DNA from: Anolis sagrei | Lineage: Eukaryota > Chordata > Lepidosauria > Squamata > Anolidae | NCBI RefSeq assembly: GCF_037176765.1 | Contig: NC_090025.1 | Span: 146,192,758 to 146,256,757, forward strand | Direction: 5' to 3' | Length of the DNA: 64,000 nucleotides | In this document: piece by piece, positions 11,001-20,723 of the stretch | How positions within the stretch are numbered: the stretch's first letter is position 1 | Layout of the letters: every line of letters begins with the position of its first letter | The notes under the pieces: model-generated | What the model was told of the DNA's origin: nothing | Seen by the model: only the letters and a program-made list of their open reading frames with translations | Databases searched by the model: none | Program-made: the position numbers and the translations under genes

Positions 11001-14000
11001 AAGTCAGACAATCCACATTATCTAAGGCCCCTTCCACACAACTGAATAAAATCCCACATTATCTGCTTTGAACTGGGTTATATGGCAGTGTGGACTTTGA
11101 TAACCCAGTTCAAAGCAGATATTGCGAATTATCTGCCTTGATATTCTGGGTTATATGGCTGTGTGGAAGGGCCCTAAGTCCAATATGCCATATATTCCAG
11201 TTCAAAGCAGTTAATGTGAGATTTTATTCAGCTGTGTAGAAGGGACCTCATCTCTCCTAGTCGTTATTAAGATATTTGTTTAAGCTTGATATAAAAGGTA
11301 ACAAAATAAAACTGTTATATTTTGACAAATGAATTGATAAAATTATACTGTATATCAAGAGTATTTACTGCACATAGAACATTTACTAAATATGATGTTT
11401 GTTTGTTTTTTAATTTGCAGTCATTTGATTTAGCTTTAGCTAGAATAGCTAAAGCTTATGCAAAGAAATGTATTTGGGACCACAATAATAATGATATGAT
11501 CCACCCAGATCCCAAATTTCAGCCTTTTGGAGAAAATTTGTGGATGGGAAGTGCTAGCACACAACCTTTTAATGTTACTGCTGCCATTGAATTATTTTAC
11601 TCAGAGACAAAATACTACGATTTAAGTGCCCACAAATGTACAGGTGTATGTGGTCATTATACTCAGGTGAGTTTTATCCTTCCCTGTTCACACAGAAAAT
11701 TTTGAAGCATAGCAGTATTTTGAGGGGAAATTTAAATTATGAAGTTGATGTTATAGTGCAGTGGTTCTCAACCTATGGGTCCCCAGAGGTTTTGGCCTTC
11801 AACTCCCAGAAATCCTAACAGTTGGTAAACTGGCTGGGATTTCTGAGAGTTGTAGGCCAAAACACTTGGAGGCCCACTGTTATTTCATTATTTATTTATT
11901 ATTTATTATTTATTTCATTAGTACAGTACTCTGTCGTCTCACATTTTAGAAGCTGATTGCTTGCAACATGCATTCACATTGAAAGCAATTGCTAAATTTC
12001 AGAAAGAAAACAACAGTTGCTATTCTAAAGGAATTTTGTGAATGCAGATGACAAACTTCTACATATTAAATCTCTATGCTACAAATAGGAGATTATTACA
12101 AAGTATTGCGGAAGATATGCACAACTGCAGAATAAGGGGGAAACAGATTTTGTACAAAACATCCAAGACCTCTACACTGCCCTATATCCCAGCATCTGAT
12201 ACAAGATTATCAGATTTAATAATAACAACTACTACTACTTTATTTGTATCCCGCCACCATCTCCCAAAAAGGACTCGGGGTGGCTTACAGAACAGCCATA
12301 AAACACAGGTAAAAATGACATCTTATTACATTTTTAAAAGTACATTTAAACTGGGTTATATAAATTTCCAGATAATCTGGGAATAAGAAAATAATCTAGG
12401 ATCAGATACTGGGATATGAGGTTAATGTGGAAGCGGCCTAAAACTACTTTGAGGCTCCTTTTACATTGCCATATAATCCAGATTATCAAATCACATAATC
12501 CACATCTGCTTTGAACTGGATTATATGAGTCTACACTGCCATATAATCCAATTCAAACAGATAATCTGAATTTTATACAGCTGTGTAGAATGGGCTCCAT
12601 GACCCTACACACAGTCATATAACCCAGAATAGCAAAGCAGATAACCCACAATATCTGCTTTCAACCAGATTATCTGAGTCCACACTGCCATATAATCTAG
12701 TTTAATGTAGATTTTATACAGCTATGTGGAAGAGGCCTCGGACCCTTTCTACACAGCTGTATAAAATTCAGGTTACCTACTTTGAAGTGGATTCTCTGAC
12801 TGTGGACTCAAATAATCCAGTTCAAAGGAGATAATGTGGAATATCTGCCTTGATATTCTCGTTTTTATGGCCAGGTAGAACCACCCTCAGTGTCCTTGTG
12901 GAGCGAAAGAGAGGGGTAAAAATAATCATAATAAGACGAGGTTACTAATTTCAGTGTGACTAGATGAGGAAATGTGTAGCCAGATATATAAGAGCCCATT
13001 ATATTTATTTTGGGTTTGCCTGAATGTCAGCATAAGGATGATTTTATAACAATTTTTAAAGCTAAATCTCAAAGCATATCTGTTGCCTGTTATTACTTCT
13101 TATACAGATTTCTTACCTGGAATAAAAAAAATTGTTCAAGTTCTGCTTTTTCATATTTCACTCCATTTTAGCTGCTAGGCATTTTAGCTATATTTCTCAG
13201 CAGGAGGAACAGGAAATGCTTTAAATAAATTACTCCTACCTTTTAGGGAAAGGGATAATAAAATATATAAGCAGACATCTCCCTCTGCCCATTTGGATGT
13301 GTGTGTCCCAATGATATAAAATGAGTGACACTGTGAGAAACTAAATTTTAGAAATGCTATTTTTAACAAAGCTTTTATATTTGATGTGTCATAAAGCCTT
13401 TTTTTCTAGGTTGTTTGGGCTTCTTCTTATAAAGTTGGCTGTGCTGCTACTTTCTGCCGTAAACTCAAAAGGGATGAGAATATGGGACTTCTAGTGTGTG
13501 ATTATGCTCCAGCGTAAGTTAAAAAGATGTAAAGTTGCATTCAGACTTGGTTACTCACAGAGGAAGTACAGTATTCTAACATCATGGCTTTTAAAAACTT
13601 AATTGGAATCACATGTGTATTATTGTTAAAATGAAGTATACTCAGAAAACCAACTGCAATATTTTTCTCACCATTACTGTGTTTTACAATTTATTCTGAC
13701 CCCTTGGGGCATTTTGGACCAAAGAGAGGTCTTTTTGTGAAGGAAGGCAAATGGAGGTCAATTTGCTTGTGATGTAAAATGGGTGATCTTTGCAATGTTC
13801 AGCGCAATCCTCACCCGAAACTTCGCTGCACTGATGTCACCCTGAAACCTGGGAGACTGGACCTTTCCACACAGCTGAATAAAACCCCACATTTTCTGTT
13901 TTGAACTGGAATATATGGCAGTGTGGACTCAGATAATCTAGGGCCCTTCCACACAGTCCAATATCCCAGAATAACAAGGCAGAAAATTCCACATTATCTG

Positions 14001-16566
14001 CTTTGAACTAGAATATATAGCAGTGTGGACTCAGATAACCCAGTTCAAAGCAGAGATTGTGGGATTTTTTTATTTTTATTTTTTGCTTTGATATTCTGGG
14101 ATATAGGGCTGTATGGAAGGGCCCCCAGTTCAAAGCAGATATTTCAGAGCAGATATTTCAGATTTTCTGCCTTGATATTCTGGATTATATGGTTGTATGG
14201 AGGGGACCTAGTTACCCATGTTTACATCTTTTTTTCATGTACCCAAGTCATAACATTGGCCTAGCCTACATGTTATGTTTCTTTGGATGTTGAGAAAACT
14301 GACATTCTAAACAGATCACACCAGAACTTTTTGCTTATTTATCTGAAAAGAATTTTCTAGAGTCATCATTATCCAGATGGGTTAACACATGATTATTGAA
14401 ATAATCTAAATATTTTGACACTTTGATTATTGAAATGCAGGTGTTACTGCAGCCAGCTGATCTTGCATGGAAAGGTTCTACGTGAGTAAACATTGTGATG
14501 TGTGGTAAAATACATGACTCCACATTATAGACCAGGCATGGGCAAACTTCTGTGGGTGTTGAAGTCCAAAACACCTGGAGTATCAAAATTTGCCCATGCC
14601 TGTTATAGATCATTTTCCTATGGGAAATTATTTTCAAGGGGTTAAACAACTTCAGTACCTGTAATGTCTGTACAGTGAGAACTATATTTCATATATGTAG
14701 GGCAGCCAAATATAGTATGTACATATATTTAGTGATAAATAAGCCAACCATTGGATGCATAGTGTCCTGACAGGACTAGCCAAGAAACTAATCTTTGTAC
14801 AATTGCTCATACTTGCTGTGCCCTTTTAAACATATTTGCAGTTGCTTGTAATTTCAATTGCAGTTTAATTTTTATGTACTGAATACCTTACTGTTGTCTA
14901 AAAATTTGTTCTTTAGGGGCAACTATAAAGGAGTCCGCCCTTACAAAGCAGGGAATCCATGTAGTGAGTGCCAAGCAAAAGACACATGTGAAAATAATCT
15001 ATGTAGTAAGTATTGAACTGGACAAAACAAACATTAATAAAACATATATAATTATCTGATCAAAGTCACTTTCTGAATTCCATCCTATTTATATAGCAGC
15101 TCTAACCATTATCTTGTTAATGTGGGATCCTGTCATCCACTTTATCTCCTTCACAGAGAAGATTAAAAAATCATGTTCATTTACACGCAACTTCCACCCA
15201 CATCCCACTTTTTCTTTACTGATACTGTTCATTACTCCTTCAGCTTTCTCCCTCTATTCTGTCATCTTCTGAAAATTTAAAGTCTCTCTATATTTCTTTT
15301 AAATAAGTGGACAACATGGAGAGACTATTGTGAGATGAAAAGGGTTGTGTTCTACCTCAGTCCTGATGTAGTATCTTTTGATAGACCCTTCTTATTCCTT
15401 CTGGAAGTTTTTGCAAAAGCACTGAGTGACAGCCTGGAGTTCGGTGATTGTTGCTGGACCAACAGGCCTGAGCAGGGTGCGGCCTGACTGGGCAGCAAGG
15501 ACTCTGCTGCTGCCACGGAGGCAGTCCAGATATCGAATACTGTAAACACCATGACAGAATTGAGCTGGTTTGAATCAATAATGCTGGTTTGAATCAGCCC
15601 AGCAATAAGGGGAGGGATCAAAGGATACATCAACACCCTTCTGATATAATACCCCAACGTTTTAACCAGGACCCAAGTGCAAACAGCTCCTCTACTAACA
15701 TATTGTCTTCAGATGTGATAAGCAGACATGTAGAGCGGTCTTGTGACTGTTAGTCCCTGTGTAACCAATCTATGGACTTAAGTTTGACTTCCACCTGGCT
15801 TTTATGCAGTATTTGAGCCAGGGATATCTGGACCGCTCTTCCCGAAGTCCATCTGCCTCTGTTCATCAAAGAGTCTGAGACTTTCACCACCAAATTGGTC
15901 ATTCGCAGAAGATGCTGAGACTGGCGTGAAATGTCTAAAGATTGTATAACAGACTCTGATGTTACATTTTTGATTGGCCTCTGTAGTTCTAAGGCCTCCG
16001 TCTCCAATTTAGGTCTCCCTTGTCTCCTTCAATAAGAGGGAAGCTCCCCACCCACCCTCAAAAACCTCGGCAACCAGATGATACAAAAAAAATAAGAGTT
16101 TTAGACAATTAGAATAACTAATTTAATTACCCAATTTTGTTATTCATACCCATTTGAAATCCTAAGAGACTGAGGAGAATGAGATTACTTTAACTTTCCA
16201 TCCCATTATATATTACGGATCCTAGAATTTAATAGAAATGCCCCCTCATTCTTTGTCATGTTTTGCCTTAAAAGTAGAATTTAATACTTGCAAACCTTTG
16301 CTTCATTTATTATAGTTATTTTTCATTTTTACTAGGAAATCTACAACGTGATCAGGAAAATACCAGTATGTACTTCTATTCCATTTTATATTTTATGTTT
16401 GTTTATTTCAAAAATAAAATTTATATCTAATAAAATTGTCTTCCATTTTAATACAGGCTATGCAAACTGGTATCCGCCATCAAAAGGTTTTAAAGCCTTC
16501 GTTAATGTTTATAGCATTTGTAGCTGTTTATTTCTTAAAACTCTATTATTCTGGATAAAATTTTGA
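8006..16566 (+). CDS. GLIPR1-like CAP-superfamily protein, copy A
   Basis: Coding exons are 8006-8188, 11421-11666, 13410-13513, 14917-15005, 16336-16365 and 16457-16566, giving 253 residues with every junction in phase. Residues 1-22 are a signal peptide. The CAP domain carries His44 in DAHN, the GENLW motif at about 98-102 and HYTQ at 140-143, running on into VVWASSYKVGCA. A Cys-rich hinge module (CSECQAKDTCENNLC) follows. The family includes GLIPR1 and CRISP proteins, which are secreted or membrane-tethered. The last exon differs from copy B: about 45 bp are replaced by 7, so the tail is read in another frame, [20 protein letters not shown] and onward. That tail is still hydrophobic but lacks B's Cys-containing linker. 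The gene could be functional with a new tail or decaying. Its nearest relative is copy B, and the upstream position suggests a GLIPR1L1/L2-like gene. Confidence 0.82.
8268..8573. mobile_element. Two adjacent MITEs in intron 1 of copy A
   Basis: 8268-8418 is a foldback element with arms 'cccagaatgtcaaagcagaaaatcc' (split in other copies) and ttgatattctggtata. 8420-8573 is the right part of a hAT-type MITE ending aattctccagtgtagctgca. Neither shows coding capacity. Confidence 0.55.
8613..8890. mobile_element. Foldback MITE with a palindromic hAT MITE inserted in it
   Basis: A near-perfect palindrome at 8631-8765 has termini cagtggttctcaacctgggg and ccccaggttgagaaccactg. It is flanked on both sides by the 8-bp duplication acctagaa (8623-8630 and 8766-8773), the hAT signature. 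It sits in the left arm of a foldback MITE whose remainder runs to gctgtgtggaagggaccc. A run of about 18 G lies just before it. Confidence 0.85.
8900..9480. mobile_element. Cluster of MITE copies
   Basis: 8900-9080 is a diverged hAT-type MITE (aactgccatgccagaatcct, ending in agggtgcacctaca). From 9080 to 9480 at least three whole or partial foldback MITEs follow end to end, recognised by 'cttccacacag', ctgctttgaactgrgttat and the inverse 'ttcaaagcagatattgtgg'. Confidence 0.65.
9545..10055 (-). mobile_element. LINE 3' end inserted in a foldback MITE
   Basis: About 9585-10015 reads on the minus strand as the C-terminal RT segment and A/T-rich tail of an L2-like LINE, with modules matching those at 18841-19110. 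MITE arms remain on both sides: tccacactgccatataaca at the left, and tgggattttatacagctgtg at 10025 on the right. A run of 13 G lies at about 9882. Confidence 0.6.
10330..10351. repeat. (CA)n microsatellite
   Basis: A short pure ca repeat lies in intron 1 of copy A, immediately before the Tigger-like element. Confidence 0.85.
10360..10711. mobile_element. Tigger/pogo-like non-autonomous DNA transposon
   Basis: Left end cagtgttccctcgctacttc and right end aataagtgacggaacact are inverted relatives, with TA before the left end. The interior is A/T-rich with no transposase frame. The Tc1/mariner pogo assignment rests on terminal sequence style and the TA target. Confidence 0.55.
10715..11255. mobile_element. 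Tandem foldback MITEs, intron 1 of copy A
   Basis: Several copies of the foldback family lie back to back, recognised by repeated ctgctttgaactgg and its inverse ccagttcaaagcag around 10840-10890, 11060-11120 and 11195. They end just before the exon 2 splice region. Confidence 0.65.
11758..11880. mobile_element. hAT palindromic MITE, cagtggttctcaacc family
   Basis: It begins cagtggttctcaacctatgg and ends aggcccactg, with inner arms 'caactcccagaaatcc' and 'ggatttctgagagttg'. It is a diverged sister of the nested copy at 8631, with only a partly matching 8-bp flank. Confidence 0.7.
12180..12890. mobile_element. Foldback MITE cluster with a short LINE 3' tail
   Basis: About 12215-12320 is a minus-strand LINE tail (gtatcccgccaccatctccc, then ggggtggcttacaga). 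Several diverged foldback MITE copies occupy the rest, for example 12455-12600 and 12600-12735 with 'catataatcca' arms. All lie in intron 2 of copy A. Confidence 0.55.
13860..14215. mobile_element. Foldback MITEs in intron 3 of copy A
   Basis: At least two overlapping or tandem copies carry ctgaataaaaccccacattt, tctgctttgaactaga and ttgatattctgggatatagg, with a T-rich expansion in between. They are absent from the matching intron of copy B, so they inserted after the duplication. Confidence 0.65.
14533..14607. mobile_element. Short palindromic MITE (caggcatgggcaaactt family)
   Basis: The termini caggcatgggcaaactt and aaatttgcccatgcctg are inverted repeats. The element is a shortened relative of those at 4503 and 63645. 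Copy B lacks it at the corresponding intron position. Confidence 0.7.
15340..16010 (-). other. Unresolved repeat-like block in intron 4 of copy A
   Basis: This block is more GC-rich than the flanking intron and has minus-strand frames of 101 and 85 residues that match no family I recognise. Copy B shows no counterpart in its intron 4 by eye, so it is probably inserted DNA. A degraded retroelement is one possibility. Confidence 0.35.
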
Positions 16567-17100
16567 AAAAAATCTTTCCTGTTCATGTAGCTTATAAAAA
16601 AATTCCTATGATTTCTGTTTTTTCAGAGTAAATTGATATCGTTTCATTGTTCTTATGATACTTAAACTTCTCTCTTGTAATAAAAAGGCATGTCCTACAT
16701 TAAGAAAATGTTTAGTATTTTTAAGTGAAGTAGATACTATTACAAAATAAAACAAGTTGTTACTATTTAACATTGTTAATAATTATGTGGCAGGAGAGAC
16801 AGTTCATCATCTTCAAAACAAGTTTGTCATAGTTCACAGGCTGTAACTAATAAATGCTTTTGCCATTTATTTCATACTTGATAACTGCAATTTATTTCAT
16901 ACTTGATAACTGTAGTCTCACATGCCTCCTTCCAAGAGTTGGGAAAATATTTAAAAGGATGACAGATCCCAGAATTCCCCAGCCAGCAAGGGATGCTGCC
17001 TGATGGGGTTTTAAGAGTTTCAGTTTGAAAAAGTGCATTTCTGAATCAGCCCTTTACTATTCCTTTGCCTCTCTGCCTTGCCCAACCATTGTTATAGTAG

Positions 17101-17330
17101 TAACCAAGCACATCCGAGCTCACAAGTTGAGCAAAATGATAATAGTCTTGTCCGTTTGCAGCAGGTGTGAATGTTGGCCCCCTTGATTAGTATTGAATGG
17201 CCTTGCAGCTTCAAAGCCTGGTTGCTTCCTGTCTGGGGGAATCCTTTTTTGAGAGAATTTCATGTCTGGAATTCCGCTGTATTCTATGTATATTCAAGTA
17301 TTCCAAAATCTGGAAAAAGAAATCTAAAAT
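17101..17330. mobile_element. Probable Penelope-like element fragment
   Basis: gcaggtgtgaatgttggccc and the modules 'agcttcaaagcctggttgctt' (split by divergence elsewhere) and 'ctgtctgggggaatcctttt' resemble the segment at 17620-17700 of the neighbouring Penelope-like element. The edges are unclear. Confidence 0.4.
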
Positions 17331-17493
17331 ACAGAACTCTTGATCCTAAGTGAGTCAGATAAGGGGTATTCAACTTGTGCATAACACTGTTGAAGATGCA
17401 GCACCCACGGGGAGAGAGGCAGGTAACAAATAAAATTCATTATTGGGTTGTTGTAGGTTTTTTCCAGGCTTTATGGCCATGTTCTAGAGGCAT

Positions 17494-17540
17494 TCTCTCC
17501 GACGTTTCGCCTGCATCTATGGCCAGCATCTTCAGAGGTA
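17494..17540 (-). ncRNA. Hammerhead-ribozyme-like motif in the Penelope-like terminal repeat
   Basis: The minus strand reads CTGAAGA, then a possible stem around the loop catagat, then GAAA followed immediately by CGTC. These are the order and spacing of a minimal type I hammerhead core (CUGANGA, GAAA, UH) with a very short stem III. Stem II is imperfect here. Penelope-like elements are known to carry such ribozymes; activity of this copy is not shown. Confidence 0.4.
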
Positions 17541-18045
17541 GTGAGGTCTGTTGGAACTAGGAAAATGGGTTTATATATCTGTGGAATGACCAGGGAGGGA
17601 CAGAGTACTCTTGTCTGTTGGAGCTAGGTGTGAATGTTTCAACTGACCACTTTGATTAGCATTTGATGGCCTGGCAGTGCCTGGGGCAATCTTTTGTTGA
17701 GAGGTGATTAAATGTCCTTGATTGTTTCCTCTCTGTTGTTTTGCTGTTGTAATTTTAGAGTTTTTTTTAATGCTGGTAGCCAGATTTTGTTCATTTTCAT
17801 GGTTTCCTCCTTTCTGCTGAAATTGTCCACATGTTTGTGTATTTCATTGGCTTCTCTGTGTAGTCTGACATGGTGGTTGTGAGAGTGGTCCAGCATTTCT
17901 GTGTTCTCAAATAATATGCTGTGCTCAGGTTGGTTCATCAGGTGCTCTGCTATGGCTGATTTCTCTGTTTGAAGTAGTCTGCAGGGCATTCATGTTGATT
18001 CATGTTTGGGCAATGCTGTGTTTGGTGGTCCCTATGTAGACTTGT

Positions 18046-18436
18046 AGACTTGAGCGAAGGAAGATCGATGCTTTTGAGCTGTGGTGTTGGAGGAAAGTGC
18101 TGAGAGTGCCTTGGACTGCGAGAAGATCCAACCAGTCCATCCTCCAGGAAATAAAGCCCAACTGCTCATTGGAGGGAAGGATACTAGAGACAAAGTTGAA
18201 ATACTTTGGCCACATCATGAGGAGACAGGAAAGCCTAGAGAAGACAATTATGCTGGGGAAAGTGGAAGGCAAAAGGAAGAGGGGCCGACCAAGGACAAGA
18301 TGGATGGATGGCATCCTTGAAGTGACTGGACTGACCTTGAAGGAGCTGGGGGTGGTGACGGCCAACAGGGAGCTCTGGCGTGGACTGGTCCATGAGGTCA
18401 CGAAGAGTCGGAGGCGACTGAACGAATGAACAACAA
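18046..18436 (+). mobile_element. BovB (RTE) LINE 3' fragment with 12-bp target duplication
   Basis: The frame 18097-18429 encodes the C-terminal BovB region: the WTARRSNQSILQEIKPN and MRRQESLEKTIMLGKVEGK motifs, then LWRGLVHEVTKSRRRLNE. The element ends ctgaacgaatgaacaacaa. It is bounded by the duplication atgtagacttgt at 18034-18045 and 18437-18448, so the 5'-truncated insertion is fully delimited. It is better preserved than the copy at 7455. Confidence 0.9.
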
Positions 18437-18547
18437 ATGTAGACTTGTCCACAGCTTCATGGTACACGGTAGACTCCTGCAGAAGTGAGAAGATCCCTCT
18501 TGTTCTTGGCTGAACATAGCATTTGTTGGATTTTCTTGGTGGGTCTG

Positions 18548-19115
18548 TATTTTATTTATTTATTTCGAACATTTCTACCCCAACCTTCTCAACCCCTAGG
18601 GGCCTCAGGGCGGCTTACAATTGGCAATAATTTAATGCCGCATCATAAAATACAGAATACAGAATAACAAATATAACAATTAACATGAACATTGATAAAT
18701 AAAGATTAAAACAGTATACTTACACTCTGATTAGCTATTGCCCGTCTGGTGGCTGTTTAGCTAGCCATCTACTAATGAATACTCCGCTTAACTTATCCAA
18801 ATCCTCTTCCATGCCATAGTCAAGCATTATCAATTGTCCTTTAACCTGATTGCCCGAAGGCCTGGTCCCACAGCCACATTTTAACCTTTTTTCTAAAGGT
18901 GAGGAGGGATGACGATGACCTAATTTCCCCGGGGAGCAAATTCCACAGGTGGGGGGCCACCACTAAGGAGGCCCTGTCCCTCGTTCCCGCCAAGCGTGTT
19001 TGAGACAAAGGCGGGGCCGAGAGCAGGGCCTCCCCAGACGATCTTAAGCTCCGAGGTGGGACGTAGAAGGAGATACGTTCGGACAGGTACTCTGGACCGG
19101 AGCCGTATAGGATTT
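18548..19115 (-). mobile_element. L2-like LINE 3' end
   Basis: The minus-strand frame 18841-19194 holds SGPEYLSERISFYVPPRSLR, then RDRASLVVAPHLWNLLP, and ends LWDQAFGQSG. It is followed by an A/T-rich tail. This copy is inserted in the Penelope-like element and is close in sequence to the copy at 45500. Confidence 0.75.
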
Positions 19116-19329
19116 TATAGATAGTTTGTATGTTGTGTTTCCTCATCAGCTTCCCTATGCGGTCAGTGGTTCCCTTGATGTATGGTAAGAACACTTTTCC
19201 TCTGGGTGGATCTTTATCTTTATTCTCATGGCTTGTTCTCGGTCTTGCAGCTCTTCTGATGCCTTCGACAATACAAAATTCATTATATTGTTATTTATTC
19301 AGTCCCTGGATCGGGCACAGCTGCAGCAT

Positions 19330-19530
19330 CTACAATGCATCTGCATTGTAGAATGAAAGCAGTTTGGCATCACTGGAATGGCAATGCCTCCATGCTCTGG
19401 CATCCTGGGAGTTGTGGTTTGGGTGAGACACCAACACTCTAGCAGAGAAGACTCTTGCAAAACTCCCATGAATCAATGGTATTAAGCTAGGATAGTTAAA
19501 TACAGGACTGCATTCATTCCACATCCTAAC
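19330..19530. mobile_element. hAT-type palindromic MITE
   Basis: It begins tgcatctgcattgtagaatg, contains catcctgggagttgtggttt and agcagagaagactcttgcaa, and ends aggactgcattcattcca. The arms match the copy at 5100. Confidence 0.6.
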
Positions 19531-19664
19531 TTCCACGAGAGAGAGCCTGGGTTAATGAAGTTGTATTATAAATACACTAAATCTGCCTATCTAATCTTTC
19601 AAGCCAGCTATCTAAATGTACAAACCGAATACCCACGATACAATGTACAAACCGAATACCCAGG

Positions 19665-20486
19665 AGCAGAATTCAAAATGATCTTGACAGATTAGAGAGA
19701 TGGGCCAAAACTAACAAAATGAAGTTCAACAGTGACAAATGCAAGATACTCCAGTTTGGCAGGAAAAATGAAATGCAAAGATACAAAATGGGGGATGCCT
19801 GGCTCGAGAGCAGTATGTGTGAAAAAGAACTTTGTGGACAAGAAGTTAAACATGAGCCAACAATGTGATGTGGCGGCAAAAAAGCCAATGGGATTTTGGC
19901 CTGCATCAATAGGAGCATAGTGTCTAGATCTAGGGAAGTCATGCTACCCCTCTATTCCGCTTTGGTTAGACCACACCTGGAATATTGTGTCCAATTCTAG
20001 GCACCACAATTCAAGAGAGATATTGACAAGCTGGAATGTGTCCAGAGGAGGGCGACTAAAATGATCAAGGGTCTGGAGAACAAGCCCTATGAGGAGCGGC
20101 TTAAGGAGCTGGGCATGTTTAGCCTGAAGAAGAGAAGGCTGAGAGGAGATATGATAGCCATGTATAAATATGTGAGAGGAAGCCACAGGGAGGAGAGAGC
20201 AAGCTTGTTTTCTGCTTCCTTGGAGACTAGGACGCGGAACAATGGCTTCAAACTACAAGAGAGGAGATTCCATCTGAACATGAGGAAGAACTTCCTGACT
20301 GTGAGAGCCGTTCAGCAGTGGAAGTCTCTGTCCCGGAGTGTGGTGGAGGCGCCTTCTTTGGAAGCTTTTAAACAGAGGCTGGATGGCCATCTGTCAGGGG
20401 TGATTTGAATGCAATATTCCTGCTTCTTGGCAGGGGGTTGGACTGGATGGCCCATGAGGTCTCTTCCAACTCTTTGATTCTATGAT
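19665..20486 (+). mobile_element. CR1 LINE, 3' end of ORF2 and 3' terminus
   Basis: It starts in the RT C-terminal region ([20 protein letters not shown]) and continues to [20 protein letters not shown] and [16 protein letters not shown] in the frame 20061-20408. It ends tctttgattctatgat, the CR1 3' terminus. One region is out of frame. It is 5'-truncated and close in sequence to the long copy at 29918. A local duplication, 'tgtacaaaccgaatacccac', lies just upstream. Confidence 0.85.
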
Positions 20487-20512
20487 ACGCTAGGATGCAA
20501 CCTATATAGCAA

Positions 20513-20723
20513 GCGGAGTGGAAGAGTCCACCTGCTAGTGAGGGAGTTTTTAGCGAGGCGGAAGAATCCATTCCCTTTTTGGCGGGGGGGGGGGGGGAGG
20601 ATGTGTTAAGGGTTTGGCCCTCTGTTGGATTTAGGAGTGATTCAGCCTTGCGGCCGTTGGAGGGAAGCCGTTGGTTGCGCGCGCAGCCCCTCTAGTTTCT
20701 TTTAGGGCAGCGCTGCTGCTGCA
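20513..20723 (+). promoter_or_regulatory. Promoter/5' UTR region of CAP copy B
   Basis: This is paralogous to 7842-8005 but carries an extra G-rich expansion (about 17 G near 20582) and the segment ggatgtgttaagggtttggc. CpG-containing blocks such as 'ggttgcgcgcgcagcc' precede the start codon. Regulatory function is inferred from conservation between duplicates. Confidence 0.5.

Larger units (their letters stand above)
17435..19280 (-). mobile_element. Penelope-like element carrying L2-like and BovB insertions
   Basis: The minus-strand frame 17708-17989 gives the end of a GIY-YIG-type C-terminus: EKSAIAEHLMNQPEHSILF and RLHREANEIHKH. The motif YIGTTKHSIAQ lies just beyond it at about 18000-18035, and RIGKLMRKHNIQT at about 19110-19155. 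The ORF is interrupted by a BovB fragment at 18046-18436 and by an L2-like LINE at about 18548-19115. The 3' part (17435-17545) holds the conserved terminal segment with a hammerhead-like core. It is broken by these insertions and 5'-truncated. Confidence 0.75.

Noticed and set aside
8965-14215. CRISPR-like array from repeated short units
   Set aside because: The repeats are inverted-arm MITEs of differing lengths in a vertebrate genome, with no regular spacers.
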